Of a stretch of 64,000 nucleotides of DNA, positions 1 through 7,316 are shown in pieces. The first letter of the stretch is position 1. Each line of letters opens with the position of its first letter. This DNA comes from Pseudoalteromonas viridis (GTDB lineage Bacteria > Pseudomonadota > Gammaproteobacteria > Enterobacterales > Alteromonadaceae): positions 2,356,001-2,420,000 of the forward strand of contig NZ_CP072425.1 of NCBI RefSeq assembly GCF_017742995.1, in the 5' to 3' direction. Under the pieces are notes generated by a model. The model had not been told where the DNA came from. It did no database searches and worked only from the letters and a program-made list of their open reading frames with translations. The translations under genes were made by a program, and so were the position numbers.

Positions 1-510
1 GAACTTTTAAGCATTGAGCAGGACCTGAATTTGCTGAGCACCCAGTTACAGCTTGCGCTTGCACCCACAGAATCGCAAAGCGAGGTGATGGTGGCACAAA
101 TCAGCAAGCCTCCGGGAATTGTTGAGCAAGACAATAACACGACAAAGGCGGGTGCAGAGCAACAGGCTGCAAATGCGCAACCCAGTCAGCCGATACCCGC
201 TGCACCTAAAAAAGAAGCTGTGGCTGTGGTCGAGCATCACAATAAAGCGGAGTTTGCGGTGCAACTGGCTGCCACCAGAAAGCAAAGTCAGCTAAAAATG
301 GTCCACCGACGTCTGCTGCAGGATTATCCAGCGTTGCGCAAACACCCGGTTAATGTGGAGCAAGTTGAGGTCAAAGGGCAAAGGTATTTTCGGCTAAAAC
401 TCGGTGCGTTTGAGCGCAAAGAGCAGGGGAAGGCGCTATGTGCTGAACTCAAACCGTTTCATCCTCAGTGTCTGCTAAGTCATTACACTGACAACCCTGT
501 CACACTCTAG
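1..510 (+). CDS. SPOR-domain protein, C-terminal part
   Basis: The reading frame is open from base 1 to the stop at 508-510, so this is the 3' end of a gene that begins upstream of the window. The visible part is about 169 residues. A low-complexity, Gln/Ala/Pro-rich linker (about residues 25-75) is followed by a segment beginning FAVQLAATRKQ and containing RYFRLKLGAFERKEQ near the end; this has the beta-alpha-beta layout of SPOR domains, which bind denuded septal peptidoglycan. It lies just upstream of the FlgO-family genes in the same direction. The domain call rests on pattern recognition, and the function of the full protein cannot be told from this fragment. Confidence 0.6.
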   Translation, partial: ELLSIEQDLNLLSTQLQLALAPTESQSEVMVAQISKPPGIVEQDNNTTKAGAEQQAANAQPSQPIPAAPKKEAVAVVEHHNKAEFAVQLAATRKQSQLKMVHRRLLQDYPALRKHPVNVEQVEVKGQRYFRLKLGAFERKEQGKALCAELKPFHPQCLLSHYTDNPVTL

Positions 511-529
511 CACTGACTATAATTCATTG

Positions 530-545
530 TGGATCGCTTTTTGCA
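530..545 (+). promoter_or_regulatory. probable sigma-54 promoter for the FlgO-family genes
   Basis: TGGATCG, four bases, then TTGCA: the GG and GC doublets have the -24/-12 spacing of RpoN promoters, with two mismatches in the -24 box. It ends 32 bases before the start codon at 578. The better-matching sites in front of flgT and flgP make RpoN control of this cluster likely. Confidence 0.5.
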
Positions 546-577
546 TTTGATTGATCAAATAGAAAGAGGTGATCATT

Positions 578-1174
578 ATGCAACTTCCTGCTGTGATAGT
601 CGCACTGGCCCTGTCGGTGCTGCTCAGTGGCTGCGCTGGCATGCTAAAAGCGCAGCAACAAAAAGAGGTGGATCAAGCGCCCCCCTTGCCGACTTTGCAC
701 CAGTACATGGGGCAACTTGCTGCCGCATTGGGTGAACACAGCCGTCCGCTCAAACCGGGCGCGACTGTCGCGGTGACGAGCTTTTATCTGGCCGATCAGC
801 TGGGCAATGCCGTTGCCAGCAATCAGGGCAGTGGCTTAAGCACCCAGGTTCAGGAAAGCCTGATCAGCTATGTAACGCAGATGGGCCTGGAAGTGGTGGA
901 GTTTCGGCTACAACGCACTTTAACTTTGTCGGATAGTGCCGATAACTTATTAAGCCGTGATATTGCCCTGCTGCGCGAACGTCATAAATTTGACCTTGCC
1001 CTGACAGGCACCATCAGTGAAAGCCACGACCATTACACGATCAATGCGCGATTGATCACTATGCTTGATAGTCGCACGGCATCCGCTGCGACCATATCCG
1101 TGCCTAAGGCGGTGCTGTGGGGTAATGAAAAAGCCCAGATGCGAGATGGCAAGCTACATCGCGGCCAGTATTAG
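578..1174 (+). CDS. FlgO-family outer-membrane lipoprotein (first of three)
   Basis: A 198-residue lipoprotein with a short hydrophobic signal and lipobox LLSGC, followed by a FlgO-type domain (conserved VAVTSFYLADQLGN near residues 65-80 and a DLALTGTI strand near 150). FlgO proteins help anchor the flagellum in the outer membrane of vibrios. The start is taken as ATG 578, with AGAGG ending 8 bases upstream; an in-frame GTG at 569 overlaps that ribosome site and is less likely. The stop touches the next gene's leader, so the three genes look like one operon. This copy lacks the GDFxFSRD motif seen in the next two, so it is the most diverged paralog. Confidence 0.8.
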   Translation: MQLPAVIVALALSVLLSGCAGMLKAQQQKEVDQAPPLPTLHQYMGQLAAALGEHSRPLKPGATVAVTSFYLADQLGNAVASNQGSGLSTQVQESLISYVTQMGLEVVEFRLQRTLTLSDSADNLLSRDIALLRERHKFDLALTGTISESHDHYTINARLITMLDSRTASAATISVPKAVLWGNEKAQMRDGKLHRGQY

Positions 1175-1185
1175 TGGAGACAAAG

Positions 1186-1839
1186 ATGAAAAAATCTGTG
1201 ATAGCACTTGTGTTACCCACCCTGACTTTATTTGGGTGCGCACAACTGGGTATGACAAAACACCAGGAAACTGCCACGTCACCGGGCAAATTCAGTGCGG
1301 CTGAACAATTTCAGGCCCATCCCAGGGGCGTGCAACAAATGTCTGTATCACAACGTATGGCGGCCAAAAATGTGACGCACTATGTACAGAAGCTGATGCA
1401 GGACATGGTGGGTAATGTGAAGTACATTAACGACCAGACGCCGGTGGCGGTATCGAGTTTTGTCTTTTTAGATGAAGACTTTAATCATGCAACCTTGCTG
1501 GGCAACCAGATTGCCGAAAGCTTTATTCATGAGTTGCATAACTTTGGCGTTCCGGTGATCGATTTTAAAACCACGGACTTTATGCGCGTCACCAAGCACG
1601 GGGATTTTATCTTCAGTCGTGACTTTTTAGAGCTCTCTGATGAGCTGCCATTTAAATACGTACTGGCAGGCACCTTGACCCATCATCAGGGTGGGATCTT
1701 AGTGAATGCCCGTATCGTGGGTATGCAAAGCAAAGTGGTAGTAGGCACTGCCCAAGGGTTTTTACCTCAGTCTGTGGTAAATGCGCTAAGAGACGGCGCT
1801 ATCCACGAAGGGATCCGGTTACAGCGAGCGGGTGAGTGA
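1186..1839 (+). CDS. flgO: FlgO-family outer-membrane lipoprotein (second)
   Basis: A 217-residue lipoprotein with signal peptide and lipobox LTLFGC. The FlgO domain carries TPVAVSSFVFLDEDFN near residues 85-100 and GDFIFSRD near 145. The start is ATG 1186, preceded by GGAGA at a normal distance; the GTG at 1174 overlaps the previous stop and has no ribosome site. It follows the first FlgO-like gene by 11 bases and overlaps the untranslated leader of the third. The symbol flgO is given to this copy because it is close in length and motif to vibrio FlgO, but any of the three could hold that role. Confidence 0.78.
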   Translation: MKKSVIALVLPTLTLFGCAQLGMTKHQETATSPGKFSAAEQFQAHPRGVQQMSVSQRMAAKNVTHYVQKLMQDMVGNVKYINDQTPVAVSSFVFLDEDFNHATLLGNQIAESFIHELHNFGVPVIDFKTTDFMRVTKHGDFIFSRDFLELSDELPFKYVLAGTLTHHQGGILVNARIVGMQSKVVVGTAQGFLPQSVVNALRDGAIHEGIRLQRAGE

Positions 1840-1841
1840 TC

Positions 1842-2501
1842 ATGAAAACACGCATTCTGAGTGGCTTAACGCTGTCGATAGTCATGTTGAGTGGCTGTCA
1901 GATGATGGGCACACAGCCTGCGCCACAGGCAGTGGAAACCACCCCCATGGCGCCCAAAGTAGCCAAATTTCGAGAGATAGAGGTGCTTTATGAAGCACTG
2001 GAAGAACAAGCGCCAGAGGCCGAGCAGCCGATTGACCCAGGCTTTATCAGTGAGCGCCATCGTAAACAGGTGGCCAACTATGCGTCCCAGATAGCGCTGG
2101 AGCTATCAGACTCTTTATTAGGCGTGCATCCTCATTCCGTCGCGGTCACAAGCTTTGTGAGTTTTGATGATACACTCAGAAGCAGCAATCAACTGGGCAA
2201 TCAGCTGGCTGAGAACCTGATCCATGCTTTTCAAAAGCTGGGTTATGCTGCACTCGATTTCAAGTCGCAGCAACAGATCCAGATCACCCGCAGTGGCGAT
2301 TTTGTGTTTTCCCGCGATAGCAGAGCCTTACCGGGAAAACCTGAACCCAGCCATGTGTTGTCGGGCACCATGATCTATCGCGACCGGGGTGTTGAAGTCA
2401 ATGCGCGGCTACTCGATTTTGAAAGTCGTCTAGTGGTTGCCAGCTGTATGGTGACTATTCCCTACTTTGTGTTAGATTCAGGCGCAACCGCGGCCAGATA
2501 G
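1842..2501 (+). CDS. FlgO-family outer-membrane lipoprotein (third)
   Basis: A 219-residue lipoprotein with lipobox MLSGC and the same FlgO-type core (HSVAVTSFVSFDDT near residue 100, GDFVFSRD near 150). The start is ATG 1842, two bases after the previous stop, with GGGTGAG as ribosome site. It probably forms an operon with the two genes before it and is the last gene before tRNA-Arg. Three tandem copies suggest duplication and divergence of one flagellar outer-membrane lipoprotein. Confidence 0.78.
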   Translation: MKTRILSGLTLSIVMLSGCQMMGTQPAPQAVETTPMAPKVAKFREIEVLYEALEEQAPEAEQPIDPGFISERHRKQVANYASQIALELSDSLLGVHPHSVAVTSFVSFDDTLRSSNQLGNQLAENLIHAFQKLGYAALDFKSQQQIQITRSGDFVFSRDSRALPGKPEPSHVLSGTMIYRDRGVEVNARLLDFESRLVVASCMVTIPYFVLDSGATAAR

Positions 2502-2585
2502 CCATTTAGCGGCAAAGCGCTGATCTTGCCTTTGCCGTTACCCTCCCTCCGCAAAAAATCATTTATTTTATTAAGAATCAAATGG

Positions 2586-2614
2586 TTGACCAATTAAGCG
2601 AAAACGCTTAGTAT
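2586..2614 (+). promoter_or_regulatory. sigma-70 promoter of the tRNA gene
   Basis: TTGACC and TAGTAT separated by 17 bases, with the predicted start about 7 bases after the -10 box and the tRNA at 2630. Confidence 0.7.
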
Positions 2615-2629
2615 TTTTCGCAGCGACAC

Positions 2630-2704
2630 GGCCTCTTAGTTAAATGGATATAACAGTCCCCTCCTAAGGGATAGTTGCAGGTTCGATTCCTGCAGGGGCC
2701 GCCA
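2630..2704 (+). tRNA. tRNA-Arg (anticodon CCT)
   Basis: A complete cloverleaf can be drawn. The 7-bp acceptor stem is GGCCTCT against AGGGGCC with discriminator G and an encoded CCA. The anticodon stem GTCCC/GGGAT encloses the loop CTCCTAA, giving anticodon CCT. The T stem is GCAGG/CCTGC around TTCGATT. It reads AGG codons. Confidence 0.95.
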
Positions 2705-2832
2705 GCTACTTTTCTTTTAAATCAACCCCGATACAGTAACTACACCTTATTCTGAACGACCTTAACCCGGATAAGTGATCCTCATCATGGGTGGGTGACA
2801 GGTGTTATTATGCGTGCTTATTTGCAGTGCGG

Positions 2833-4023
2833 CTAAAGCGCAAAGTCTTCCTGGGTTTGTACCATGACTTCCACCAGATCGTTGATCTGAATGTTATTCA
2901 GCGGGCGCTTTGATATGTTTTCGGCAATCGCATTTTGTGCATTAACCTGAGTAATACGCACCTGATTGAGGGTCTTAATACTTTGCGGGAAAAATTGGTT
3001 GGTTGCGCCTTGCATATCCCGGCGATGAGAGATTGTCAGTACCTGGCCCATTTCAATACCGTGATTGCGGCCCAGGTTGATCACCAGCTTACCCTGCTCA
3101 CGATGCAGGATCTTGCCCCTGCTGGGCTGGCACGATAATGCCGAATCCAGATCCTGCGCCACGCTGTTAAAGACGCTCTGGATCTGTTTGGCGTAGTTGG
3201 TACGCCAAAAGGTATCACTGTAGACATCAACAATTTTGGTCTTTTCGAAAGGCCAGACGCCACTGACGGCATAGTGTTTTTGCCAGACTTTGTCACGGGT
3301 CAGGGCATCAAATGCAACAAAGTCGATTTTAAAGCTACGCACATATTCCTCGTCCTGCCAGAAGGCGTAGTCATCGTTGGTTTTATCTCCCGCTGCAACA
3401 TCTGTGATCTGGCTCATCAGCACGTACTGGCTATTACTCAGGGTGGTCAGCGAGTCGATCAGCTGCCCATCGTATTCAAAGCGCTGGGTAAAAAATGGTC
3501 TGGCATTGATCGCATGCTCCAGATAGGGAATAGGCTTAACGGTGAGATTGCGTTGTGCCAGTGTATGGTACAGGCGTTCACTGGCGGCTTTGGCAATGTC
3601 AAAAATTTGACCGAGGCGCGCCTGATGCGGCTGAATAAGCTGGCTTTGTGTGATGGTCACCTGCTTTGCCACCGCCGCTTGGGCGCATTGCTCCAGTTTG
3701 GGGAAGATATCCAGGTGCAATGTGACACTGACAACCCCATCTTGCTTTTGTTCAGAAACCAGGTTGATCTGCTGGATCTCGCCATGACTTTTTATCTTGA
3801 TCTGATCTTGCGTGAGTACGCCGTCGGCCAGGGTCTGAACGCTGGATACGGTCGCACCGGAGAAGATCAGCGCCTGAGTGATGGCATCCTGCACCGCCTC
3901 CTGGCGTGCTTCGGCCAGATCTTCGGTGTGTGCATTGGCATAGCCCGTTACTTCAAACCACTCTGCACTGGCCCCAAAACTGGCGGTAGCCAGTAACACA
4001 CTCATAATACGCGACAATTTCAT
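2833..4023 (-). CDS. flgT: flagellar assembly protein FlgT
   Basis: A 396-residue protein with a cleavable signal (AGASA-like cleavage near residue 20; mature start EWFEVTGYA). It has the three-part layout of vibrio FlgT, which forms the H-ring around the basal body and helps PomAB/MotXY assembly at the polar motor. Residues 20-110 form the N-terminal domain (EARQEAVQDAI helix), the middle is a TolB-N-like domain, and the C-terminal domain begins about residue 300 (GKILHREQGKLVINLG). It is transcribed away from flgP, with a consensus sigma-54 promoter in front. Length matches the family. Confidence 0.92.
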   Translation of the reverse strand: MKLSRIMSVLLATASFGASAEWFEVTGYANAHTEDLAEARQEAVQDAITQALIFSGATVSSVQTLADGVLTQDQIKIKSHGEIQQINLVSEQKQDGVVSVTLHLDIFPKLEQCAQAAVAKQVTITQSQLIQPHQARLGQIFDIAKAASERLYHTLAQRNLTVKPIPYLEHAINARPFFTQRFEYDGQLIDSLTTLSNSQYVLMSQITDVAAGDKTNDDYAFWQDEEYVRSFKIDFVAFDALTRDKVWQKHYAVSGVWPFEKTKIVDVYSDTFWRTNYAKQIQSVFNSVAQDLDSALSCQPSRGKILHREQGKLVINLGRNHGIEMGQVLTISHRRDMQGATNQFFPQSIKTLNQVRITQVNAQNAIAENISKRPLNNIQINDLVEVMVQTQEDFAL

Positions 4024-4064
4024 GACTTTATTACCGAACTTTAAGCAAATCTCTATACTGAATC

Positions 4065-4081
4065 AGCAAGTCCCGTGCCAA
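4065..4081 (-). promoter_or_regulatory. sigma-54 promoter of flgT
   Basis: On the minus strand the sequence reads TTGGCACG, four bases, then TTGCT. This is a full match to the RpoN -24/-12 consensus, 42 bases upstream of the flgT start. Confidence 0.85.
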
Positions 4082-4086
4082 TGGTG

Positions 4087-4103
4087 TTGGCAAGGTTTGT
4101 GCA
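4087..4103 (+). promoter_or_regulatory. sigma-54 promoter of flgP
   Basis: TTGGCAAG, four bases, then GTGCA, with correct -24/-12 spacing, 54 bases before the flgP start. It lies back to back with the flgT promoter, five bases apart, so both genes are probably under the same RpoN activator (FlrC-type). Confidence 0.7.
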
Positions 4104-4157
4104 TACAGAAACGTTACTTAATGAGATGGCCAACGGGCCACACAGAGGAGTTACCCT

Positions 4158-4652
4158 ATGAATCAGTTTAGAGCGCTTTGGCATCAACGGGTAGTCAGCC
4201 TGGTTAAATTCTGTGTTGTTGCAACAGGACTGAGCCTGGCGGGATGTAGCTCTATTATAGATAAGCATGTTGAGTACAGCTATGTAAAACCCGATTCTTA
4301 CCCTGTGCTTAAGGCGGTTGGTTATGCACCACTGAGTTCACAGCCGGGCAGCAGCGATACAGAAAAAATGCTGATGGCTATTAAGGTATCTAAGCTTGAA
4401 GCTTATCGTGAACTGGCTGAGCAGGTATATGGTCACAGATTGAGTGCCAGCACCACGGTACAGGGCGCAATTGCACAAAACGATGGGTTACGCAGCCAGG
4501 TACAGGGCTTGATCCGCGGTGCCAAGGTAATGAAAAGCTATGCGGTTGGCGATATTTATACCACAGAGCTGGAACTGGATATGAAGCGGGTTCACGATTT
4601 GTATATTGGTGAAGTAAAACCACGTAAAGTTGAGCGCGTCACGTATTACTGA
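4158..4652 (+). CDS. flgP: flagellar outer-membrane lipoprotein FlgP
   Basis: A 164-residue LPP20-type lipoprotein with lipobox LAGC near residue 30 and a conserved helical stretch (AIKVSKLEAYRELAEQVYG near 75-95) typical of FlgP. FlgP is the outer-membrane part of the H-ring/basal disk in vibrios and is needed for motility. The start ATG 4158 has AGGAG seven bases upstream. It is divergent from flgT and driven by its own sigma-54 site. Confidence 0.88.
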   Translation: MNQFRALWHQRVVSLVKFCVVATGLSLAGCSSIIDKHVEYSYVKPDSYPVLKAVGYAPLSSQPGSSDTEKMLMAIKVSKLEAYRELAEQVYGHRLSASTTVQGAIAQNDGLRSQVQGLIRGAKVMKSYAVGDIYTTELELDMKRVHDLYIGEVKPRKVERVTYY

Positions 4653-4766
4653 GTGAGCCTGACGGGTTAGGGCGGTAAATTATGTCCTTTGCTTTCATTG
4701 TGCCTTCAATTTATACTGTTTAAATATACACATCACTTCAGCGATCTGAGGTGCAGAGTAAGGTTA

Positions 4767-5273
4767 ATGGGAGATTTGTCGGTGCTTGATCCGAGAAATG
4801 AAGCGCAAAAGGTGCTTAAACGTTTGTGGTGTGACAGTCAGTTTCCGGTTGATCCTGTGACCATTTGTAAGTCGCTTGGTCTGGACGTTGTAGAAATGGC
4901 GCTACCAGATAAGGTCTCGGGGGCGCTGATCAAAGAGGCGGGTGCCGATCCGGTTATCGTGTTACATCAGGACGACCACCTAAATCGCAAACGTTTTAGC
5001 TGTGCCCATGAGCTTGGCCATTATATTTCCCGTATCGAGTCTGACAATACAGACAAAGAATACGAATACATCGACCTCAGAGGCCCCAGCGCGTCTACCG
5101 GCGAAGACGAGGAAGAAGTGTTTGCCAACCAGTTTGCTGCCAACTTATTAATGCCCAATGAAGAAGTGAAAAAGCTGCATCGTAAGAAAATGGCCCACTT
5201 TGAAATGGCGCTGCATTTTGGTGTGTCCGTTGAAGCCCTCAAGTATAAGCTCAATGCGCTGGAGCTGTTGTAA
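4767..5273 (+). CDS. ImmA/IrrE-family metallo-endopeptidase
   Basis: A 168-residue protein with the zinc-binding motif HELGH at residues 81-85 and the downstream EEVFANQFAANLLMP helix that defines the ImmA/IrrE (M78) family. Such peptidases usually cleave a cognate repressor or antitoxin under stress. The chosen start is ATG 4767, with GTAAGG close upstream; in-frame codons from 4689 have no ribosome site. It overlaps the next gene in a TAATG junction and is therefore co-translated with a small membrane protein. No HTH repressor partner is adjacent, which is unusual for the family. It sits inside the flagellar cluster but is probably unrelated to motility. Confidence 0.82.
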   Translation: MGDLSVLDPRNEAQKVLKRLWCDSQFPVDPVTICKSLGLDVVEMALPDKVSGALIKEAGADPVIVLHQDDHLNRKRFSCAHELGHYISRIESDNTDKEYEYIDLRGPSASTGEDEEEVFANQFAANLLMPNEEVKKLHRKKMAHFEMALHFGVSVEALKYKLNALELL

Positions 5274-5617
5274 TGACGCAAAACAGGGAAGATAGTAAGG
5301 CCGAGCAGTCATCGTTTGTTGCGCAAATTAAACACAACGTCAAAGAGAACAAATTCACCAATGTTGACCCCATGCAGGTGCAGAAGGTCAAAGATGCCGA
5401 GTCTGACCGTGGTCTGAAACAGCGTTATGCTTTGTGGTTTATTGTTATTCTTGCCGTACAGCTTTTGATTATGAACTTAGTGCTTGTACTGGTGGGCATG
5501 GATAAGCTGCATTTTGAAGAGTGGACACTGAATTTATATATGGCGGGAACGCTGGCTGAGGTGTTCGGCGTGATCCTGGTGATCACCAAAAACCTGTTTC
5601 CCACCAAAGCTGAGTAG
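5273..5617 (+). CDS. small two-helix membrane protein, partner of the ImmA-type peptidase
   Basis: A 114-residue protein not recognised as a named family. A charged N-terminal half (about residues 1-48) is followed by two transmembrane helices near 50-75 and 82-104 and a short cytoplasmic tail. Its ATG overlaps the stop of the HELGH peptidase, which implies coupled translation and a joint role. It could be a membrane sensor or target of the peptidase; that is inference. Confidence 0.65.
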   Translation: MTQNREDSKAEQSSFVAQIKHNVKENKFTNVDPMQVQKVKDAESDRGLKQRYALWFIVILAVQLLIMNLVLVLVGMDKLHFEEWTLNLYMAGTLAEVFGVILVITKNLFPTKAE

Positions 5618-5621
5618 CATT

Positions 5622-5645
5622 AGCCTGAACACTCAGGCTTTAAGA
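5622..5645. terminator. bidirectional terminator between convergent genes
   Basis: AGCCTGA and TCAGGCT form a 7-bp stem with a four-base loop at 5622-5639. A T-rich run follows on the plus strand. It overlaps the flgN stop codon. Confidence 0.55.
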
Positions 5646-6061
5646 TTTTTAACCAACTCACCCATATTAGAGACCACACTGCCATCTTGCCCATAGGTCA
5701 TCGAGGTGGGCGCGCCGATCAAAATATCTTTCAGCTCACGAACGGTTAGCTGTGCCTGGTGCGCAGCCTGGGCGTTAACGTCATTTTGTTTCTTGCAGCG
5801 CTGTAGTAAGCCTTTAACCTGCTTGGTTAACGGGGTGATTTCTTCGTGGCTGAACGTGGCTTGCGGGTATTTAGACAGGTCTTTATCAAGCTTTTGCAGC
5901 TGATTAAGGGTCGTAAGCTTAGTGCGGGCGATTTCTTTGAGGTTGTCGCCGTTGCGAGAAGCAAGCGCCTCCAGTTCATCGTCCAGAAGCTGGGTCAGAG
6001 CTTCCAGAAGATTAATTTGCGCTGTTAGCTGGTGGGCACACAGTGCCGTTTGGTCGTCCAC
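5633..6061 (-). CDS. flgN: flagellar export chaperone FlgN
   Basis: A 142-residue, almost wholly helical protein with the FlgN heptad pattern (LTAQINLLEALTQLLDDELEAL at the N terminus). FlgN escorts the hook-associated proteins FlgK and FlgL to the export gate. It follows flgM by 7 bases in the conserved flgA-flgM-flgN order, and the sigma-28 promoter ahead of flgM should drive both genes. Confidence 0.88.
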   Translation of the reverse strand: MDDQTALCAHQLTAQINLLEALTQLLDDELEALASRNGDNLKEIARTKLTTLNQLQKLDKDLSKYPQATFSHEEITPLTKQVKGLLQRCKKQNDVNAQAAHQAQLTVRELKDILIGAPTSMTYGQDGSVVSNMGELVKNLKA

Positions 6062-6068
6062 TTATACT

Positions 6069-6392
6069 TTATCCAAATAAATCGAACTCAAAGGCGGCAA
6101 TATTTTTAGCCAGCTTTTCGCTGTCTACCTGATATTTGCCCTCGGCAATGGCTTTTTTCAGTTCATCGACTTTTTTACTGTCGAAAGACGGCGCCTGTTG
6201 CGCTTTTTCCTGCAACCCTTTCAGTTGCTGAGCTTGCGGCGTCAGACTCACTGAGTCGGCAGCGGCTTTAGCTTGCGCTTGTGGCTTGGCTGTGGTGTTG
6301 CTTGCTTCATTTCTTTGTAATTCAGCACGTTGTTGCTTTGCATTCGTTGCAACATTGTTCGGCTGATTTTGACCGTTAATGTTGTTTACCAT
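6069..6392 (-). CDS. flgM: anti-sigma-28 factor FlgM
   Basis: A 107-residue protein with a disordered Gln/Asn/Ala-rich N-terminal half. The C-terminal sigma-28-binding region follows, with DSVSLTPQAQQL near 46-57, then KKVDELKKAIAEGKYQVDSEKLAKNI near 73-98. It holds FliA inactive until it is exported through the completed hook. It is preceded by a strong sigma-28 promoter, giving the usual feedback loop. Confidence 0.92.
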   Translation of the reverse strand: MVNNINGQNQPNNVATNAKQQRAELQRNEASNTTAKPQAQAKAAADSVSLTPQAQQLKGLQEKAQQAPSFDSKKVDELKKAIAEGKYQVDSEKLAKNIAAFEFDLFG

Positions 6393-6427
6393 GATGATGA
6401 CCCGTTAGTTAAATTGCTTCAGCCTTT

Positions 6428-6454
6428 ATATCGGCAAGCCATTAGCTTACTTTA
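6428..6454 (-). promoter_or_regulatory. sigma-28 (FliA) promoter of flgM-flgN
   Basis: On the minus strand: TAAAGTAA, 11 bases, then GCCGATAT. Both boxes and the spacing fit the FliA consensus. It lies between flgA and flgM, 36 bases before the flgM start. Confidence 0.85.
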
Positions 6455-6463
6455 GCAAAAAAA

Positions 6464-7177
6464 TCAGATTTTGACTGCTACTGAATCAACATCTTTCACC
6501 CGCGCAAGCACCGTTTTTCCTGATTTTGCATTTTTGACTCGGATTTGCTCTCCTAAGTTCCCATCCTGCAAAGCAATACCATTGGTTTTAATCATAAGTG
6601 TGCCATCACTGGCCAGGATTGTCACGTTATCCCCCTTGCAAATCATACAAATCTGAAACATGCTGAGCGGCTTACCCTGCTGAATGCGGCGTTTGGTTTT
6701 ACTACCCACGAGTAAGGTCATATCGTCAATGTTCGCCGCGCGCACAAAGTGCTTTGGTCGCATCTCGATTGTTAAATCCTCTGCAGTTAACAACACGCCT
6801 TTATCAAGCATGCGGGTGCTGACAATCACAGGTAACAGTGTTTCGATTTTTACATGAACAAACTGGACCCAGGATTCGAGGTCGTCACAGCGTACCATGA
6901 CAGTCACCTGACGATTAAACGGCGGACTGGACTTAGTGCCAACCTGCAGTGGTTGCTGACATTGGCGTTCAGGAATGCGGGTATCCAGTGGTAACGCCGT
7001 AACGTGCTGTTCTTCTTCCGCCTGAATGGGCTGTGGGATCTGCGTGGCAATAAAATCTATTGCTAATTTTTCAATGTCTTTTGACTCATAGGTTTGACCA
7101 TAAGCAAATGACGTGGCTAAAAAATATGCCACTATGGGAAAGAAATATGCGGATAATGTAATTTTTAACAAACTCAT
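6464..7177 (-). CDS. flgA: flagellar P-ring assembly chaperone FlgA
   Basis: A 237-residue secreted protein with a signal peptide ending near residue 27 (SFAYGQ) and a C-terminal SAF domain from about 110 (LDKGVLLTAEDL, then GNLGEQIRVKN and the ending VDSVAV). FlgA binds FlgI in the periplasm and helps build the P ring. The SAF region and length fit the family. It is transcribed with, or just ahead of, flgM-flgN. Confidence 0.92.
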   Translation of the reverse strand: MSLLKITLSAYFFPIVAYFLATSFAYGQTYESKDIEKLAIDFIATQIPQPIQAEEEQHVTALPLDTRIPERQCQQPLQVGTKSSPPFNRQVTVMVRCDDLESWVQFVHVKIETLLPVIVSTRMLDKGVLLTAEDLTIEMRPKHFVRAANIDDMTLLVGSKTKRRIQQGKPLSMFQICMICKGDNVTILASDGTLMIKTNGIALQDGNLGEQIRVKNAKSGKTVLARVKDVDSVAVKI

Positions 7178-7284
7178 GATGTTTCGACTATGCTTATGGG
7201 GTGAAACAAGGTATAAAGATTTTGCGTGATTTGCCTCACCGCTTCAAGGGCGACTTTGAATGGTAGAGTACAAGCAAACATTGT

Positions 7285-7292
7285 TCCGATAA
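7285..7292 (+). promoter_or_regulatory. possible sigma-28 -10 element of cheV
   Basis: TCCGATAA differs from the FliA -10 box by one base and lies 24 bases before the cheV start. The best -35 candidate (TAGAGTAC) is two bases too far upstream, so this call is weak. Confidence 0.3.
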
Positions 7293-7316
7293 GCAGTTTT
7301 ATAGCAGGAGAATGAC

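Noticed and set aside
3274-3996. 240-codon plus-strand frame opposite flgT
   Set aside because: It is a shadow frame; flgT is well supported by signal peptide, domain pattern and sigma-54 promoter.
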